Part shown: piece after piece, positions 26,935-37,267 of the stretch
How positions within the stretch are numbered: the stretch's first letter is position 1
Layout: each line of letters opens with the position of its first letter
From: Laburnicola sp. R22_1
Lineage: Eukaryota; Ascomycota; Dothideomycetes; Pleosporales; Didymosphaeriaceae
Direction: 5' to 3'
Length of the DNA: 64,000 nt
Assembly (NCBI GenBank): GCA_014281115.1
Contig: JACONQ010000004.1
Location: forward strand, 3,534,001 to 3,598,000
Program-made: the position numbers and the translations under genes
The notes under the pieces: generated by a model
Database searches by the model: none
Told to the model about the DNA's origin: nothing
What the model saw: the letters and a program-made list of their open reading frames with translations, nothing else

Positions 26935-28240
26935 GGTGAATGTAGTGCTGTGTCTTCGAAGGTCGTTGACGAAAGAGTGGAAGGGAAAGAGCAGGCACGG
27001 AGCAAACCCACGATGAATTGAGTGAGCTTAAAGGGCCTTCGACACTCAGCCCGCAGGTGAAGGGCCTCCGACTTTAACCTAAGGACCCCTGCGCTGGTGA
27101 TACAGCAGCTCGGTGGCTTCTGGCTCATTGATACAGTAACATTGCGCCTAATACCTACGATGCTAGTGTAGGCTGCTTCCGATTAGGATGTAGCCCCGTG
27201 GCCGGCCTTTCTAGTAGAAGGATTGATATGGGTCCTCACGATGGAGAGGGACGCCTTCCCCGGTGCTTGGGTCGCCGGCCGAGGGTGGGTGCGCGTACCA
27301 GTACAGGAATCATGGCGTTGGAACTTGGATGGAAGAGGCAGCTCCCGAGAAGATGACAGGTAGTGACAGGTAGTGACAGGCCTGGTAGTCTATTGCGATG
27401 TTTTCGAAGTTGGCGATGTCACTCAAAAAAGGATCTGGACCCTTCTTGAGGCACCTGGGGCACCTGGGGGAGTACGGGCCTGGGGCAGGCTAAGCGTGAA
27501 CAAGCACTGCCGCCAGCAGGTCTTAGCCCGCGACCGCTGCCAGATTTTTACTCGACATGGCTGGCGTGAGCCGCGGGACGGCCTGCGAGAGATTGCCCCT
27601 CGGGTTGGCGCGCTCTCACTGGATCGGAGTCGTGCCCCCAAGTCCGAGCCACTACAAATGGTTCAACGAAGAGTGTCTAGGATGGACAGCTGATGGCCTA
27701 CTTCAGCTGAACGGCCGGCGTTTGGGGCGTTTTGGGCCAACCGTGCCGCACAAGTCTGCATGCCACATGCCTCTCTTGTCTGAAGGGCTGACGAGAGTCG
27801 CCTTTGTGCCGTTGCACCAATATGCGCCCGAGGCCGGTGAATGCGTTGATTTGCCGTTGTTCTCTCTATGATCAGCACTAGCGGCGTTGTTGGCGCCGTC
27901 ACCTGTCACCGCACCACATGCCCATCCCGACTCCTGAGAGTCTGAGGGCCTCAATCTCCACATGTATCGGTAGCAGAGACGGGTAGCAACGTGAGTCTCG
28001 CGGGCTTTCGTTTCTTCAGCAATACCGAGTAATCGTTGCACGCCAATCACAACTCAAATAACGAAAGCGGCCCGAGTGGCTCCACTAATTCACCCTTGGT
28101 GCCCTTGCCTTGTGCCTTGTGCCGCTGGCGATGCAGACTGTTCCTGCTGCTGCAGCCTGCGATGCTACCGTGTGCCGCGCACTGTTGAGACGCCACGGAA
28201 ACGTGGGCTCCTGAGGACAGAGGAGCTGGACATGGCTGAT
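26935..28240. other. Intergenic region upstream of the transporter
   Basis: About 1.3 kb. It holds a 10 bp direct repeat (GTAGTGACAG units) at about 27354-27382 and GGCACCTGGG doublets near 27450. Short frames here show no recognisable protein. Probably promoter plus non-coding sequence ahead of the transposon insertion. Confidence 0.5.
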
Positions 28241-28242
28241 TA

Positions 28243-28287
28243 CCGTGTTTCATCACCTGACGATCGGCCCCACCGGACGATCGATTT
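28243..28287 (+). repeat. Left terminal inverted repeat of the pogo/Fot1 element
   Basis: Starts CCGTGTTTCATCACC directly after a TA. It differs from the reverse complement of the right end only at its 16th and 33rd bases. Confidence 0.93.
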
Positions 28288-28340
28288 TCCGCCTCAACAG
28301 CCCAACTTCGGCACCTTTTGCAACGCTCTATACAACGAAT

Positions 28341-30180
28341 ATGGCCGAATTAAGTGCTGCTCTTGACTATTTGAGCTCGCTGAGCATCTCTGAGAAGCCT
28401 AATTACACCAAAGTCGCTCAAAAATATGGCTGCGATCGCAATACGTTGTCGCGCCGGCATCGCAGGGTGCAGGGCACGCGCGACGCGCTGGCCGACAGCC
28501 AGCGCCTCCTCAACACCCAACAGGAAACTGAGCTTCTACAATATATTAATGGCCTTTGCGAACGAGGATTACCCCTACAAAGGAGATGATACGAAATTTC
28601 GCATCAGAAATAGCTGGGAAGCCTGCTGGCAAAAACTGGGTTGACCGATTTATACGACGCCACAAAGTCGACCTACTTTCCCACTGGACCTCTGGTATAG
28701 ACGCCTCACGTAAACGCGCCGACTCTGCCTTCAAGTACGCCCTATATTTCGAGCTCCTACGTAAAAAGATTGAGCAGTATAACGTCGACAAGCGCCACAT
28801 GTACAATATGGATGAGAAGGGTTTCCTAATTGGGGTGCTGTCAAAAATGAAGCGTGTCTTCTCCCGACAGCGCTATGAGAGCGGCGGCATTAAACAAATG
28901 CTCCAGGACGGCAATCGCGAGTGGATTACAACGCTAGCATGTATTTGCGCTGATGGAAGCTCTCTTACGCCTTGCTTGATTTATCAAGCGCAGTCAAACA
29001 ATATACAAGACACCTGGTTACAAGATTTTGACGATTCCTTACACAAAGCTTTCTTTGCGGTATCACCAAGTGGATGGACGAACAACGATTTAGGTTTAGC
29101 ATGGGTCAAACAGGTGTTTGACAGGGAGACTAAGGCAAAGGCGCGCCGCGATTATCGTCTACTACTCCTTGACGGCCATGGATCGCATGTTACAATGGAG
29201 TTTATTGACTACTGCGATCAAAATAAGATCCTCCTGGCTATCTATCCACCTCATTCAACCCATACGCTCCAGCCGCTCGACGTCGCGCTATTCAAGCCTC
29301 TCAGCACTGCCTACTCCGCTGAACTTACTGAGTACTTAGATAAGTGCCAGGGCCTCTCAAGAGTCACAAAGCGCGACTTCTTCGCTATGTTTGAGAGGGC
29401 CTGGCAGTGCTCCTTTCAAGAAAACACGATCTGCAGCGCCTTTAAGGCCACTGGCGTAGTGCCTTTCAACCCCCAAGTAATCCTTCAGCGCTTTAATAAT
29501 ATAGACCTAGAGCGGCCATCCTCAAGCGACAGCAGCTCTTCTGTACTTAGCGCTTCAGATTGGCGTAAAATTGAGAGACTCTTGCGCCAGGTTGTCTCTG
29601 ATACTTACGCTGAGGGGTCCCGGCAGCTCTCCCGCACTATGCACTCAATTTCAGTGCGCAACACCCTCCTGAACCATGAAAATACGCGTTTACGAGAAGC
29701 GCTAGCCCAGAAGAAGCGCCCTACGCAAGGAAAGCCTCTACTGCTTGAACCACCTGCAGATTACGCTGGCGGCGCAATATTTTGGTCCCCGCAAAGGTCA
29801 AGGAAGCTCGCCAACGCCAGGCACAAAAAGATCAGGAGGCAAAGGCTAAGGAGCAAGAGAAGGAGCAGAGGAAGGCTATCCAGGAGGAGCAGAGGCGTAC
29901 AAAGGCTATACAAGAGGAGGAGCGCGCCCAGGGCCCTGGCGTCAACCCAGGCGCTTCGGGCACCAAAAGCAAGGCCCCCAAAGGCATCCAAGAAGCTCCT
30001 CTCCCACTCCAAAACACCTCCAAGGTGACGCGCAAGGGCAAGGAGAAGGTTATTACGCCTCCTTTAATTGATGAGGAGGATGTAGAGTACAACTTTTCAT
30101 CTGTTGTAGATGTGGCGCCTACGCCAGCGCGTACACGCCGGGGTCGCTCTTTACGGCTCCCTGAGCGTTATCGCACCTAA
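28341..30180 (+). pseudogene. pogo/Fot1 transposase with two one-base frameshifts
   Basis: Starts MAELSAALDYLSSLSISEK. An N-terminal helix-turn-helix (about 15-50) is followed by a CENP-B-like DNA-binding region (AGKPAGKNWVDRFIRRH) and a DDE domain. Acidic residues of the catalytic triad are at 28811 (YNMDEKGF), 29171 (LLLLDGHGSH) and 29279 (LQPLDVALF). The C-terminus is a Lys/Glu/Gln-rich coiled stretch. The frame shifts at two C4 runs, 28572-28575 and 29787-29790. One extra C at each place would give one continuous frame of about 613 residues. Both breaks being C-run deletions could mean real decay or systematic sequence error. As written the product is non-functional. Confidence 0.9.
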
Positions 30181-30295
30181 TAAAGTATCGCGATCGTCTC
30201 CTATGCCTCTCAAAAGCTCTCCACCAAAAAATCTGGCCTGTATACAATTTGTATTGCGTTGTACAGCTTCAAAAGTTGTACGCACGGACCCTGCC

Positions 30296-30340
30296 AAATC
30301 GATCGTCAGGTGGGGCCGATCGTCGGGTGATGAAACACGG
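30296..30340 (-). repeat. Right terminal inverted repeat of the pogo/Fot1 element
   Basis: Ends GGTGATGAAACACGG directly before a TA. It pairs with 28243-28287. Confidence 0.93.
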
Positions 30341-30342
30341 TA

Positions 30343-31566
30343 GGGCTTCCATCTCTATAGCCCGGGGTGTGTTGGTTTCGCCTTATCATCACCTACATGA
30401 TGCTGGAGCGCGGCCATGCGAACTGTACGCCGTATAACAAGAGTACGCCGTATAACGAGAGTGCTCTTCCGTCTAATCATACAAGAACCGAGTTCGAAGA
30501 GCGGGCGCCTTGATGGACTAGAAATTCCTAGCTTTGAAATAAGTCAGGTGTCGTCCGTAGCGTCCGCTCTAATGGCTATTCCTCGGGCTTGAGGCCGCTT
30601 TTGTCTGCACTTCATTGAGCCTCGTGGCGGCGTTTTGAGGCTCTGGAACTCTCAAGAACTCGGCACGCTACCTGTCAGAGTGGATAGCAAATGCTGACCA
30701 GGATCTCGCTTTGGTTTTGGTGGAACAGCCATCAGAATGCCACGCGGGATCCATCCCACGAAAGCGGTAGCACCACGATGCCTCGGAGTACATACCGGTA
30801 ACAGTTTCCATGTTGGTGGGACTTTGAAGTCTGGACACCGGGTCGTTGATGATGATGGATCCTCACTGATCAGCCGACTGCCTCTCGCTTCGATCAATGT
30901 GTAGTGCGGTTCGAGCATCGGAACACTGCATTGCAGCAAGCTTATTGTAATTTGTCACGCCTGTGGAAAGTCGTTTCCACTCCACCACGTGCGGCCCGGC
31001 CTGCCGGGACGGATAGTCCTCGAAGCCTTCCCCCTGCGTAGTCTTGAGCATACAGCTTCCAGTTTTCACTCGAAAGACAGTAAGTATCATGTATCGCAGA
31101 GAACTCTGCCGACTTCTTGTGTACCCGAAAATTTCCCAGCATTCTCCACAATGGCGTCCATCTCACCCTACTTACATATAAACAGTTTTGGTGAGGTGAA
31201 AGTGTATTGCGGAGAAGGCGTTTGTTCGCCGAGGACCCTTCCCAAGAACGATGCCAACGTATCAGACATCGGACTAGCAATTCAGGATATGCAAAATGAG
31301 ACGTGGGACTGTTCCACACTATCTTCTCTGTGCAAGTCAAAGAAGGGACGAACGCATAGCGTGGGTGAGCGACCAGATAACAATGCTTGGATGCGACCCC
31401 TCGGATCTCGAACGTTCGTGTCTACCACGGTAACATGCAGTATGCACGGTCATCCTCATATCAGATCTATACACGCTAGAATACATAATATATCCGCTCC
31501 TTAAGCCGCACATATGCCAACACAACCTTACCGCACCGTACGTGATCCTATTCTCCTATATCATAC
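30343..31566. other. Intergenic region right of the transposon
   Basis: About 1.2 kb of normal composition. Two copies of GTACGCCGTATAAC lie at 30425-30438 and 30443-30456. Overlapping frames exist on both strands around 30,940-31,500 but none has recognisable domains, so no gene is called. Confidence 0.45.
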
Positions 31567-33951
31567 CTAAAGCCTCCCCGGCACGGTTCTTATCTTCAAA
31601 CCAACTGGAAACTGATCGAATGCCTCCTCCAGCACATGCTTCGCCTGGGCTTCGTCTGTCAAACGCATATTAAATTCGCGCATCGCCTGCTGGTACGCTT
31701 CCTTGTCGTACTCCACGCTTGAGAACAAGGGACCCGGGGCCGGACCCAGGGCCGGACCCAAGTCATGGCCGTGTCGCGTCTTGAGATATCTAACGATGGC
31801 GTCTTTTTCTTCGGGTGCGGACGTCTCGTTGTAGTACCGCAATTTGAGTTCCTTGGCGATGAGCGTGGGTAGGATGTTGCCGTGGAGGAGATGCGGTCTA
31901 TTCGCCGAAAGGGGGGTCTGGATGGTTGCGCGGTGGTCGATGCCCATTGCCGCCAGGATATCTTCGCGTGTCCACTCCATGACTTGAAGAGTATGCGACT
32001 GCACCAGCTTCCTAAGGCGGTCATTGAAATCCGCCCAGGCCAACGTTTTCTTGGTGAACAGCGGTTCCAGCATGTCCTCAACGCTGGCCTTGATATCACC
32101 CCAGTCCGAGGCTTGGTGCATTATGTAGTACAGCTTGCCGAAGAGAAATTCGAAATTGATGCCGGAGACCATGGGGTGCACGCCCACCTGACGTAGTAAC
32201 TCAGTCTTGGGTTCGCCCATCTTGATCGGCATCCTTCTGGAATCCTTCACGTCAAGGTATCTGATGATACGGGCGACAATAACACGGGATTCTTCCGGCC
32301 CAACATGGCCCATGATATCAACGGCCGGCGGAGAGAATAGCGCAGGGTACACTTCGGTAGTGATGCGAGGGCGGACCCGCTTGATGTAGGTCTCCACGAA
32401 TTGCATTTCCACACCAGCAACCTGCACATCTGCAGCCCTCATTTTGAACATGGTCTGGTATGGAACGTTCTTCATGAACTCACGCAAAGCGTATTCGATC
32501 TGTTCCAGGACCTCGAGCGAACCGCTGTCCCGTTCACGGCCAGGAGTTACGGCGTGGGGCACAAACGGAGCGACAAGGCCTTCCTTCCGAAGCGGCTCCA
32601 GGATATCACTAGCAAGCAAGCCCGTGCACATATGATGCACGTCCAGGAGCGCGAAAAAAGTCGTGGGATGCATAGCCAACACCATAGGATTGGCACGCAC
32701 CAGCTGTTTCGCTCGGTCCGCGATGATGGCGATATCGGCCGTGCTAAGACGCTCGTAGAAGCGGCGTGTGACGGGTAAGTCCATGGTAGCTTCAGTTATA
32801 GCTGATTTCTTGCCCAACTCTTTCATGCCCAGCTCTTTCTTGACTTGGCCTACCAGATGCACGGTCGAGATACCAAACGCGCCAGCGGGGATTCTCCACT
32901 TACGCCTCAAGACCCTTGCGCCGTCGAAAGACGACCCACGGAGCACCTCTTGGTCCTGCTTGATATACTCTTTCAGACGATGGGTAAAATCCTCCTTCTC
33001 CACCGGACCGGGAAACAGGGGATAGCTGAAGTACACATTGTTTGCCGCATGCTCTGTTACGTCGCCGGGCGAAGCCTGTCTCTGGTGCTGCTGTATCACG
33101 GATCCATCGTAGTTCTTGTAGGCGCCTTGATGGTAGAGAAGGGGGGGCACCAATTCATGTCTGGAGCGAAAGTCGTGGACGCGTGCTATGGCGACGACGT
33201 GATCGGCTACCCTGGCCTCCTGCATCAATTCGCATTCCATAGAAGCAACCACGGCGCTTGTGCGTAGCTGCGGGGCCAGCGAATCCGTAGCACCAGCGAG
33301 ATGGCGGGCGGTAGGAAAAAACCAGGACATCAAGCGTGCCCTCTTCTTCAAGACCTCGGGGGAGTTCCCATTGGTAAAGCTCTCGGCTATGCGGGCGGCG
33401 GCGAGGCCGCTCTCGAGGAAGTGAACGCGGAAGCGCCCACGTGCCGCGTGAATGGCATCGAGGGTTCTGGAGGGAGTCTTGATGTTGAAGGAGATGTGCG
33501 GCGGGTCGAGGGTGACGGTGTTGAGCGAGGAGATGGCGCTGCCGAGTGGGAGGGGCTTGGACGTGGCAGCATCGAGCGCGTGGACGGTGATGATGACGAC
33601 GGAGCTGGGTACGGTGCGCATGAGGCTGCGGATGCCGGTTTTCATCGACGCGTGCTTCCGGGGCGGCGGCGCCGTGCTCTCGTCGGGCAGCACAGCAGTG
33701 TGCTCGCCAGCCAGCGCCGTGTTCTCGTCGGGCAGCGCCGTGTTCTCGTCGGGCAGCGCCGTGTTCTCGTCGGGCAGCGCGGTAGGGGTGCCTCTGTTCG
33801 CAGCATGGCTGGCCTCCAGCTGACCCAGCGGGCTCAACGCATGCGCGGCGACGGAAGAGCTGCGGCGGCGACAAGCGGGCGGGCGCGTGTAGCAGCTCCA
33901 GCGATAGAAGGCGGCGAAGAAGCGGGCGGCCGGGCGCTGCGTGAGCGCCAT
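31567..33951 (-). CDS. Flavin reductase-like (FMN-binding split-barrel) protein, predicted mitochondrial
   Basis: Single exon, 794 residues. The N-terminus (MALTQRPAARFFAAFYRWSC) is Arg-rich without acidic residues, fitting a mitochondrial presequence. Residues 58-92 are an in-frame tandem repeat of ALPDENT/ALAGEHT units. From about 103 (MKTGIRSLMRTVPSSVVIIT) to about 300 is a flavin reductase-like domain with GSAISSLNTVTLDPPHISFNIK typical of FMN-binding split barrels. The last about 450 residues are helical and charged, with no domain I recognise. Fungal proteins of this layout are known only by domain. It shares a 171 bp divergent promoter with bL31m. Confidence 0.85.
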   Translation of the reverse strand: MALTQRPAARFFAAFYRWSCYTRPPACRRRSSSVAAHALSPLGQLEASHAANRGTPTALPDENTALPDENTALPDENTALAGEHTAVLPDESTAPPPRKHASMKTGIRSLMRTVPSSVVIITVHALDAATSKPLPLGSAISSLNTVTLDPPHISFNIKTPSRTLDAIHAARGRFRVHFLESGLAAARIAESFTNGNSPEVLKKRARLMSWFFPTARHLAGATDSLAPQLRTSAVVASMECELMQEARVADHVVAIARVHDFRSRHELVPPLLYHQGAYKNYDGSVIQQHQRQASPGDVTEHAANNVYFSYPLFPGPVEKEDFTHRLKEYIKQDQEVLRGSSFDGARVLRRKWRIPAGAFGISTVHLVGQVKKELGMKELGKKSAITEATMDLPVTRRFYERLSTADIAIIADRAKQLVRANPMVLAMHPTTFFALLDVHHMCTGLLASDILEPLRKEGLVAPFVPHAVTPGRERDSGSLEVLEQIEYALREFMKNVPYQTMFKMRAADVQVAGVEMQFVETYIKRVRPRITTEVYPALFSPPAVDIMGHVGPEESRVIVARIIRYLDVKDSRRMPIKMGEPKTELLRQVGVHPMVSGINFEFLFGKLYYIMHQASDWGDIKASVEDMLEPLFTKKTLAWADFNDRLRKLVQSHTLQVMEWTREDILAAMGIDHRATIQTPLSANRPHLLHGNILPTLIAKELKLRYYNETSAPEEKDAIVRYLKTRHGHDLGPALGPAPGPLFSSVEYDKEAYQQAMREFNMRLTDEAQAKHVLEEAFDQFPVGLKIRTVPGRL

Positions 33952-34122
33952 GAGTGCGTCTCCGGCGCTGCCTGTGGTGGTGTTGACTCTGTTGATGAGT
34001 GAGCAAGCAGCAAGCCCTCCCCCCGGCCTAGTACCTACCTTAGGCTACCTACACTAGTGTACCTCAGGCACCGTGCCCGCTGACGCTTTCTGCTTCTACA
34101 TACAGCACCCACGCCACCCACA
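33952..34122. promoter_or_regulatory. Short bidirectional promoter
   Basis: 171 bp between the start codons of the flavin reductase-like gene (-) and bL31m (+), both predicted mitochondrial. This suggests a shared control region. It includes CCTACCTTAGGCTACCTACACTA near 34034-34056. Confidence 0.5.
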
Positions 34123-34654
34123 ATGGCCGCGCCCACGCCCACGCCCTCGCTCACTGCCCTGCGCGCCCTCCGCCGCGCAACCCTCTCCGCCCACCGCCCC
34201 AACACGACCGGCCAGACGCGCCATGCCACGCTCCTCCGCCGCCCCAAGCGCCCCTACACCTTCACCCAACTCGTCACCCTGTCCGACGGCAGCACCTTCG
34301 TCCAGCGCACCACCTCGCCCCTCCCCGTGTACAAGGCCACCAAGGACACGCGCAACTCGCCGCTTTGGAACCCCAGCAGCCAGAAGCTGCTGAATGTCGA
34401 GGAGGACGAGGCCGGCAAGTTGGCCGCCTTCAGGTCCAAGTTTGGCCGTGGCTGGGATGCCGAGCAGGTGTGTTTGACACCCATCTGGATACTGACTCGG
34501 ATTGCTGACGAGTGCCCAGGGCAAGGGGACCGCCAAGGTGGACCATTTCATGGATTTGATCAGTGGCCAGACGTCAGACGCAGCGAAGACGCTGCAGCCA
34601 GAGTCGAAACCGGCAGCCGCAAAGGCAGCGCCCGCGAAAAGCACCAAGACATAG
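34123..34654 (+). CDS. MRPL36: Mitochondrial large-subunit ribosomal protein bL31m
   Basis: Exons 34123-34467 and 34520-34654 (intron 52 bp, GTGTGT...CCCAG) give 159 residues. The N-terminus is Ala/Arg/Thr-rich, as in mitochondrial presequences. The core RPYTFTQLVTLSDGSTFVQRTT, KDTRNSPLWNPSSQKL and VEEDEAGKLAAFRSKFG is diagnostic of fungal bL31m. Exon 2 adds a Lys/Ala-rich tail ending KSTKT. It is part of the 54S subunit of the mitochondrial ribosome. Unspliced, the frame runs into unrelated residues. Confidence 0.9.
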
Positions 34655-34756
34655 GTGGCTATGCCTTCCAGACGTCCTGTATATATCATGTTCAATACCG
34701 TGTGACACTATCTGTACAAAAAAAAACTTTCCGCAGCTGCGCTTGAACATTACACG

Positions 34757-36727
34757 CTAGTCCCTGTCCTTTCTTGTTCGAGTGCCTCTCAGCTTCATCT
34801 GGAAGTATTTGGAATGACCCGCCTGTGCATCTCTAAAAGGCCATTCCTGATATGCCTGGCAAAGCTCCTCGATCATCTCCCTGGTCAACATGCCAACGCT
34901 CAAATAGTCCATGTTCAGCCGTCCGCCTTTCTTCGGGTCCTTTATACTAGGACATTGTTCGACGATTTCCGCCGCCCCGGGTTGCATCGAATTGAGTGCT
35001 TTTTTCAGAGAACCCTGGGGGTATTGGTAGAGACCGTGGAGGAAGTCCGAGAGCCAGTGCCAATATGTGGCCTTCTTGCCGGGTGGAAGAGGTCGCGGCT
35101 CCGAATCGATGAGGGAAACACGCTGCGCAGGCCAGACTTCGTCTTCTTGCATTACCAGAGGTTCGTAGGGTCGGTTGTCCCATGCGAGGCGAGGGACGGG
35201 CGATTTGAGCGTGAGTAGATCGTCTATTTCTGACAGCGTGGCACTGCGTTTCAAGGCTATGATTTTCCTCAATTCGGCCTGGAACTCGTCCTCGAGAGCT
35301 TCCAGTTCCTGAAGCGCAGCATCCTTGTCCGGCCCTTCCGACATGTCAAGAATCTTACATTCCATGTCGTACATGGTCTCGCCAAGAATGGCACATTTTT
35401 CCATTTTGATCTTGTCCCGCATCACTTGACGGTTAGAAGCCCTAGCTGCACTTGTCGACTTACCTTCGCCGGTAGTTCTGGCATTCGTTCCTAGTTGAGC
35501 CCGTTCCTCTTTACTTAATTTGTACACATTCTTGTCCTTCTCAACAGCAGCCACGTGGTGAATTCTTGCAATCGTAGTTCCAAAATTACAACCCACAGTC
35601 GACTTTCCGGCCAGCTCCTGCTCTGCCAGATACTGTTGCATGTCTGCCTCATCAAGTCTGCCTTCTCCACCCATACGCTGCTCGATATCTTCAGCAAAAT
35701 CGTGGATGTTTTCTCGGCGGTGCACAGGGAGCTCCATGCCCTTTTCTCTACCCCTCCGCATCGCCCGTATCAAGCTTTGTATTTCATACTTTGCGTCCCG
35801 CCGGACTGTACCGCGACCACTCGATCTCGGTTTGAGAGGTGGAGTCACCACCTGCACGTTCTTACTCAAGAAGTCGACAAAGACGCTGTATTTTTTCTGG
35901 GCGAAGTGGGATCGCGGTATGCAGGGCCCAAATTCCAGGTCATTCATCCAGAAGAGCGAGCGCACAAGCCCATAGCAATGGTATCCCTCGTTGAACCATG
36001 CGCGTTCGGCAAACAAGTGAAACAACTGCCTGCCCATCGAGTCAAAAGACCAGCCCGCGACCTTGGGATCCCACATTGGGCAGCCGGTGACCAAAAGAGT
36101 GTTGTTGGGTTGTTGAGCTTCAGGGCTTCCGGGAACGACGCGCTTCTGGAGGGGGAACATGTTCGTCCCGTACAGCGATTCGTACGTATCGAGTTTCCCA
36201 AGGTGGGCAGGGAAAAGTTTATATCTTGAATCCGGCTTGTTTAATAGCGGGGTCAGAAATTGCGAGAACATATCGGGTGCCGACTCGACGAGGACGTGGC
36301 TGCGCGGCTGGAGGAACTCGTGGAGCTTCTGCGACCACAAGCCCACGCCCGGGTTCAGATCGAGGACATCGCAGCCCTTGTGTTTTTCAAGCGTGGGCCC
36401 GATGTACTTGAGCACGTCGTCTACAAGCGCGCATTAGCATCCAGACTTCTTTTGGCCAGGACCCGACATACCGCATAGACCTGGACTTACAATTTGCGTT
36501 CGGATATGTGCGTTCGATCTTCTTCCACTGAACATCGGATCCGCCAAAGCCTGTACTCCTCTTTGCAGCGAACCGCCTGCTTCATCGATCTTGCCATGGA
36601 GCGCTTCGGAGAGCGGGTATTTGCGCGAGGGCTTGAGGCGTTCGGGCGTGAAGTACGGTCCCACCTTGCCGCTTGCGCAGCGCCGAAGACGCACTCGCAG
36701 GGGATCGAGGTGCGGCCGCCACGGCAT
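34757..36727 (-). CDS. Mitochondrial transcription factor B / rRNA dimethylase-like methyltransferase-fold protein
   Basis: Exon 1 is 36727-36472 and exon 2 is 36420-34757, with a 51 bp intron (36471-36421, GTATGT, GCTAAT branch, TTGTAG), giving 639 residues. The join gives QIVSPGLC-DDVLKYIGPTLEKHKGC, followed by the SAM-binding motif I region CDVLDLNPGVGLWSQKL, as in KsgA/TFB proteins and fungal Mtf1-like factors. Near 215, TGCPMWDP occupies the position of the NPPY/NLPY catalytic motif and does not match it, so dimethylase activity is doubtful. The N-terminus MPWRPHLDPLRVRLRRCAS looks like a mitochondrial targeting peptide. A predicted coiled-coil stretch lies near 440-480. Role in mitochondrial transcription or rRNA is inferred from the family. 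Confidence 0.83.
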
Positions 36728-37267
36728 AGGCTCGTTGGAGCCCTGAAGGAGCCGTGAGGAAGGAGGAGGGAAGCGGCGACGTAGGCGGAGAGCTTCGAAG
36801 GGAGATCACTGAGGTGAGACGTTCACAAGTGTTCAACAAGACTACGGCCCGGAGGTGTACGCGTGCGCACGTGTGACGGCACGGGCCCTGGGGCGAACCC
36901 AGCTTTGCGAGCTAGCCTTGAGGCTTTGACCCTTGCATATGCAATATAGCGGTCGGACACTACCCTACCAGTGCGGCAAGCATGCGTATGGAGGCACACC
37001 CAGGTCTACTGTTGTTTCACCAAGTACGCATCTCCCTCGGTTCCCTAGGTAACACAGTTGCGTCCCGAGATGATTTCTTCAAGCCCGTGTTCTGGTGTTA
37101 GTGCACGCATGGGGCGTGGACCACCAGGCAGCCTGGAACTACATATGTAGGACTGGAAATACAGTGCATTGAATTCAGTCCCATTCCCACCCGACCGCTA
37201 ATATAGTTAACAGAAATTGTCGTCGCCACTACTGTGCCGCGCTCATTTCGCCACAACCGCAACCGCA
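36728..37267. other. Intergenic region
   Basis: 540 bp between the methyltransferase-like gene start and the Spt10-like gene stop. No gene or repeat was recognised. Confidence 0.5.

Larger units (their letters stand above)
28243..30340 (+). mobile_element. pogo/Fot1-type DNA transposon (Tc1/mariner superfamily)
   Basis: 2098 bp element bounded by TA on both sides (28241-28242 and 30341-30342). Its 45 bp terminal inverted repeats (28243-28287 and 30296-30340) match at 43 of 45 positions and begin CCGTGTTTCATCACC. Each end contains two direct copies of GACGATCG, likely transposase-binding sites. It encodes one transposase. Composition is like the neighbouring genes, with no sign of C-to-T decay, unlike the transposons after 39 kb. 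This suggests a recent or low-copy insertion. Confidence 0.93.

Noticed and set aside
30942..31504. Overlapping ORFs of 132 and 171 codons on opposite strands
   Set aside because: Neither shows a domain, a splice pattern or plausible protein composition.
33301..34002. 233-residue plus-strand ORF
   Set aside because: It is antisense to the flavin reductase-like gene, GC-rich shadow frame, without recognisable domains.
36582..36839. Alternative N-terminal exon of the TFB-like gene in another frame
   Set aside because: It stops before the intron. The frame starting at 36727 joins to exon 2 with a canonical GTATGT donor and gives the conserved QIVSPGLCDDVLKY region.
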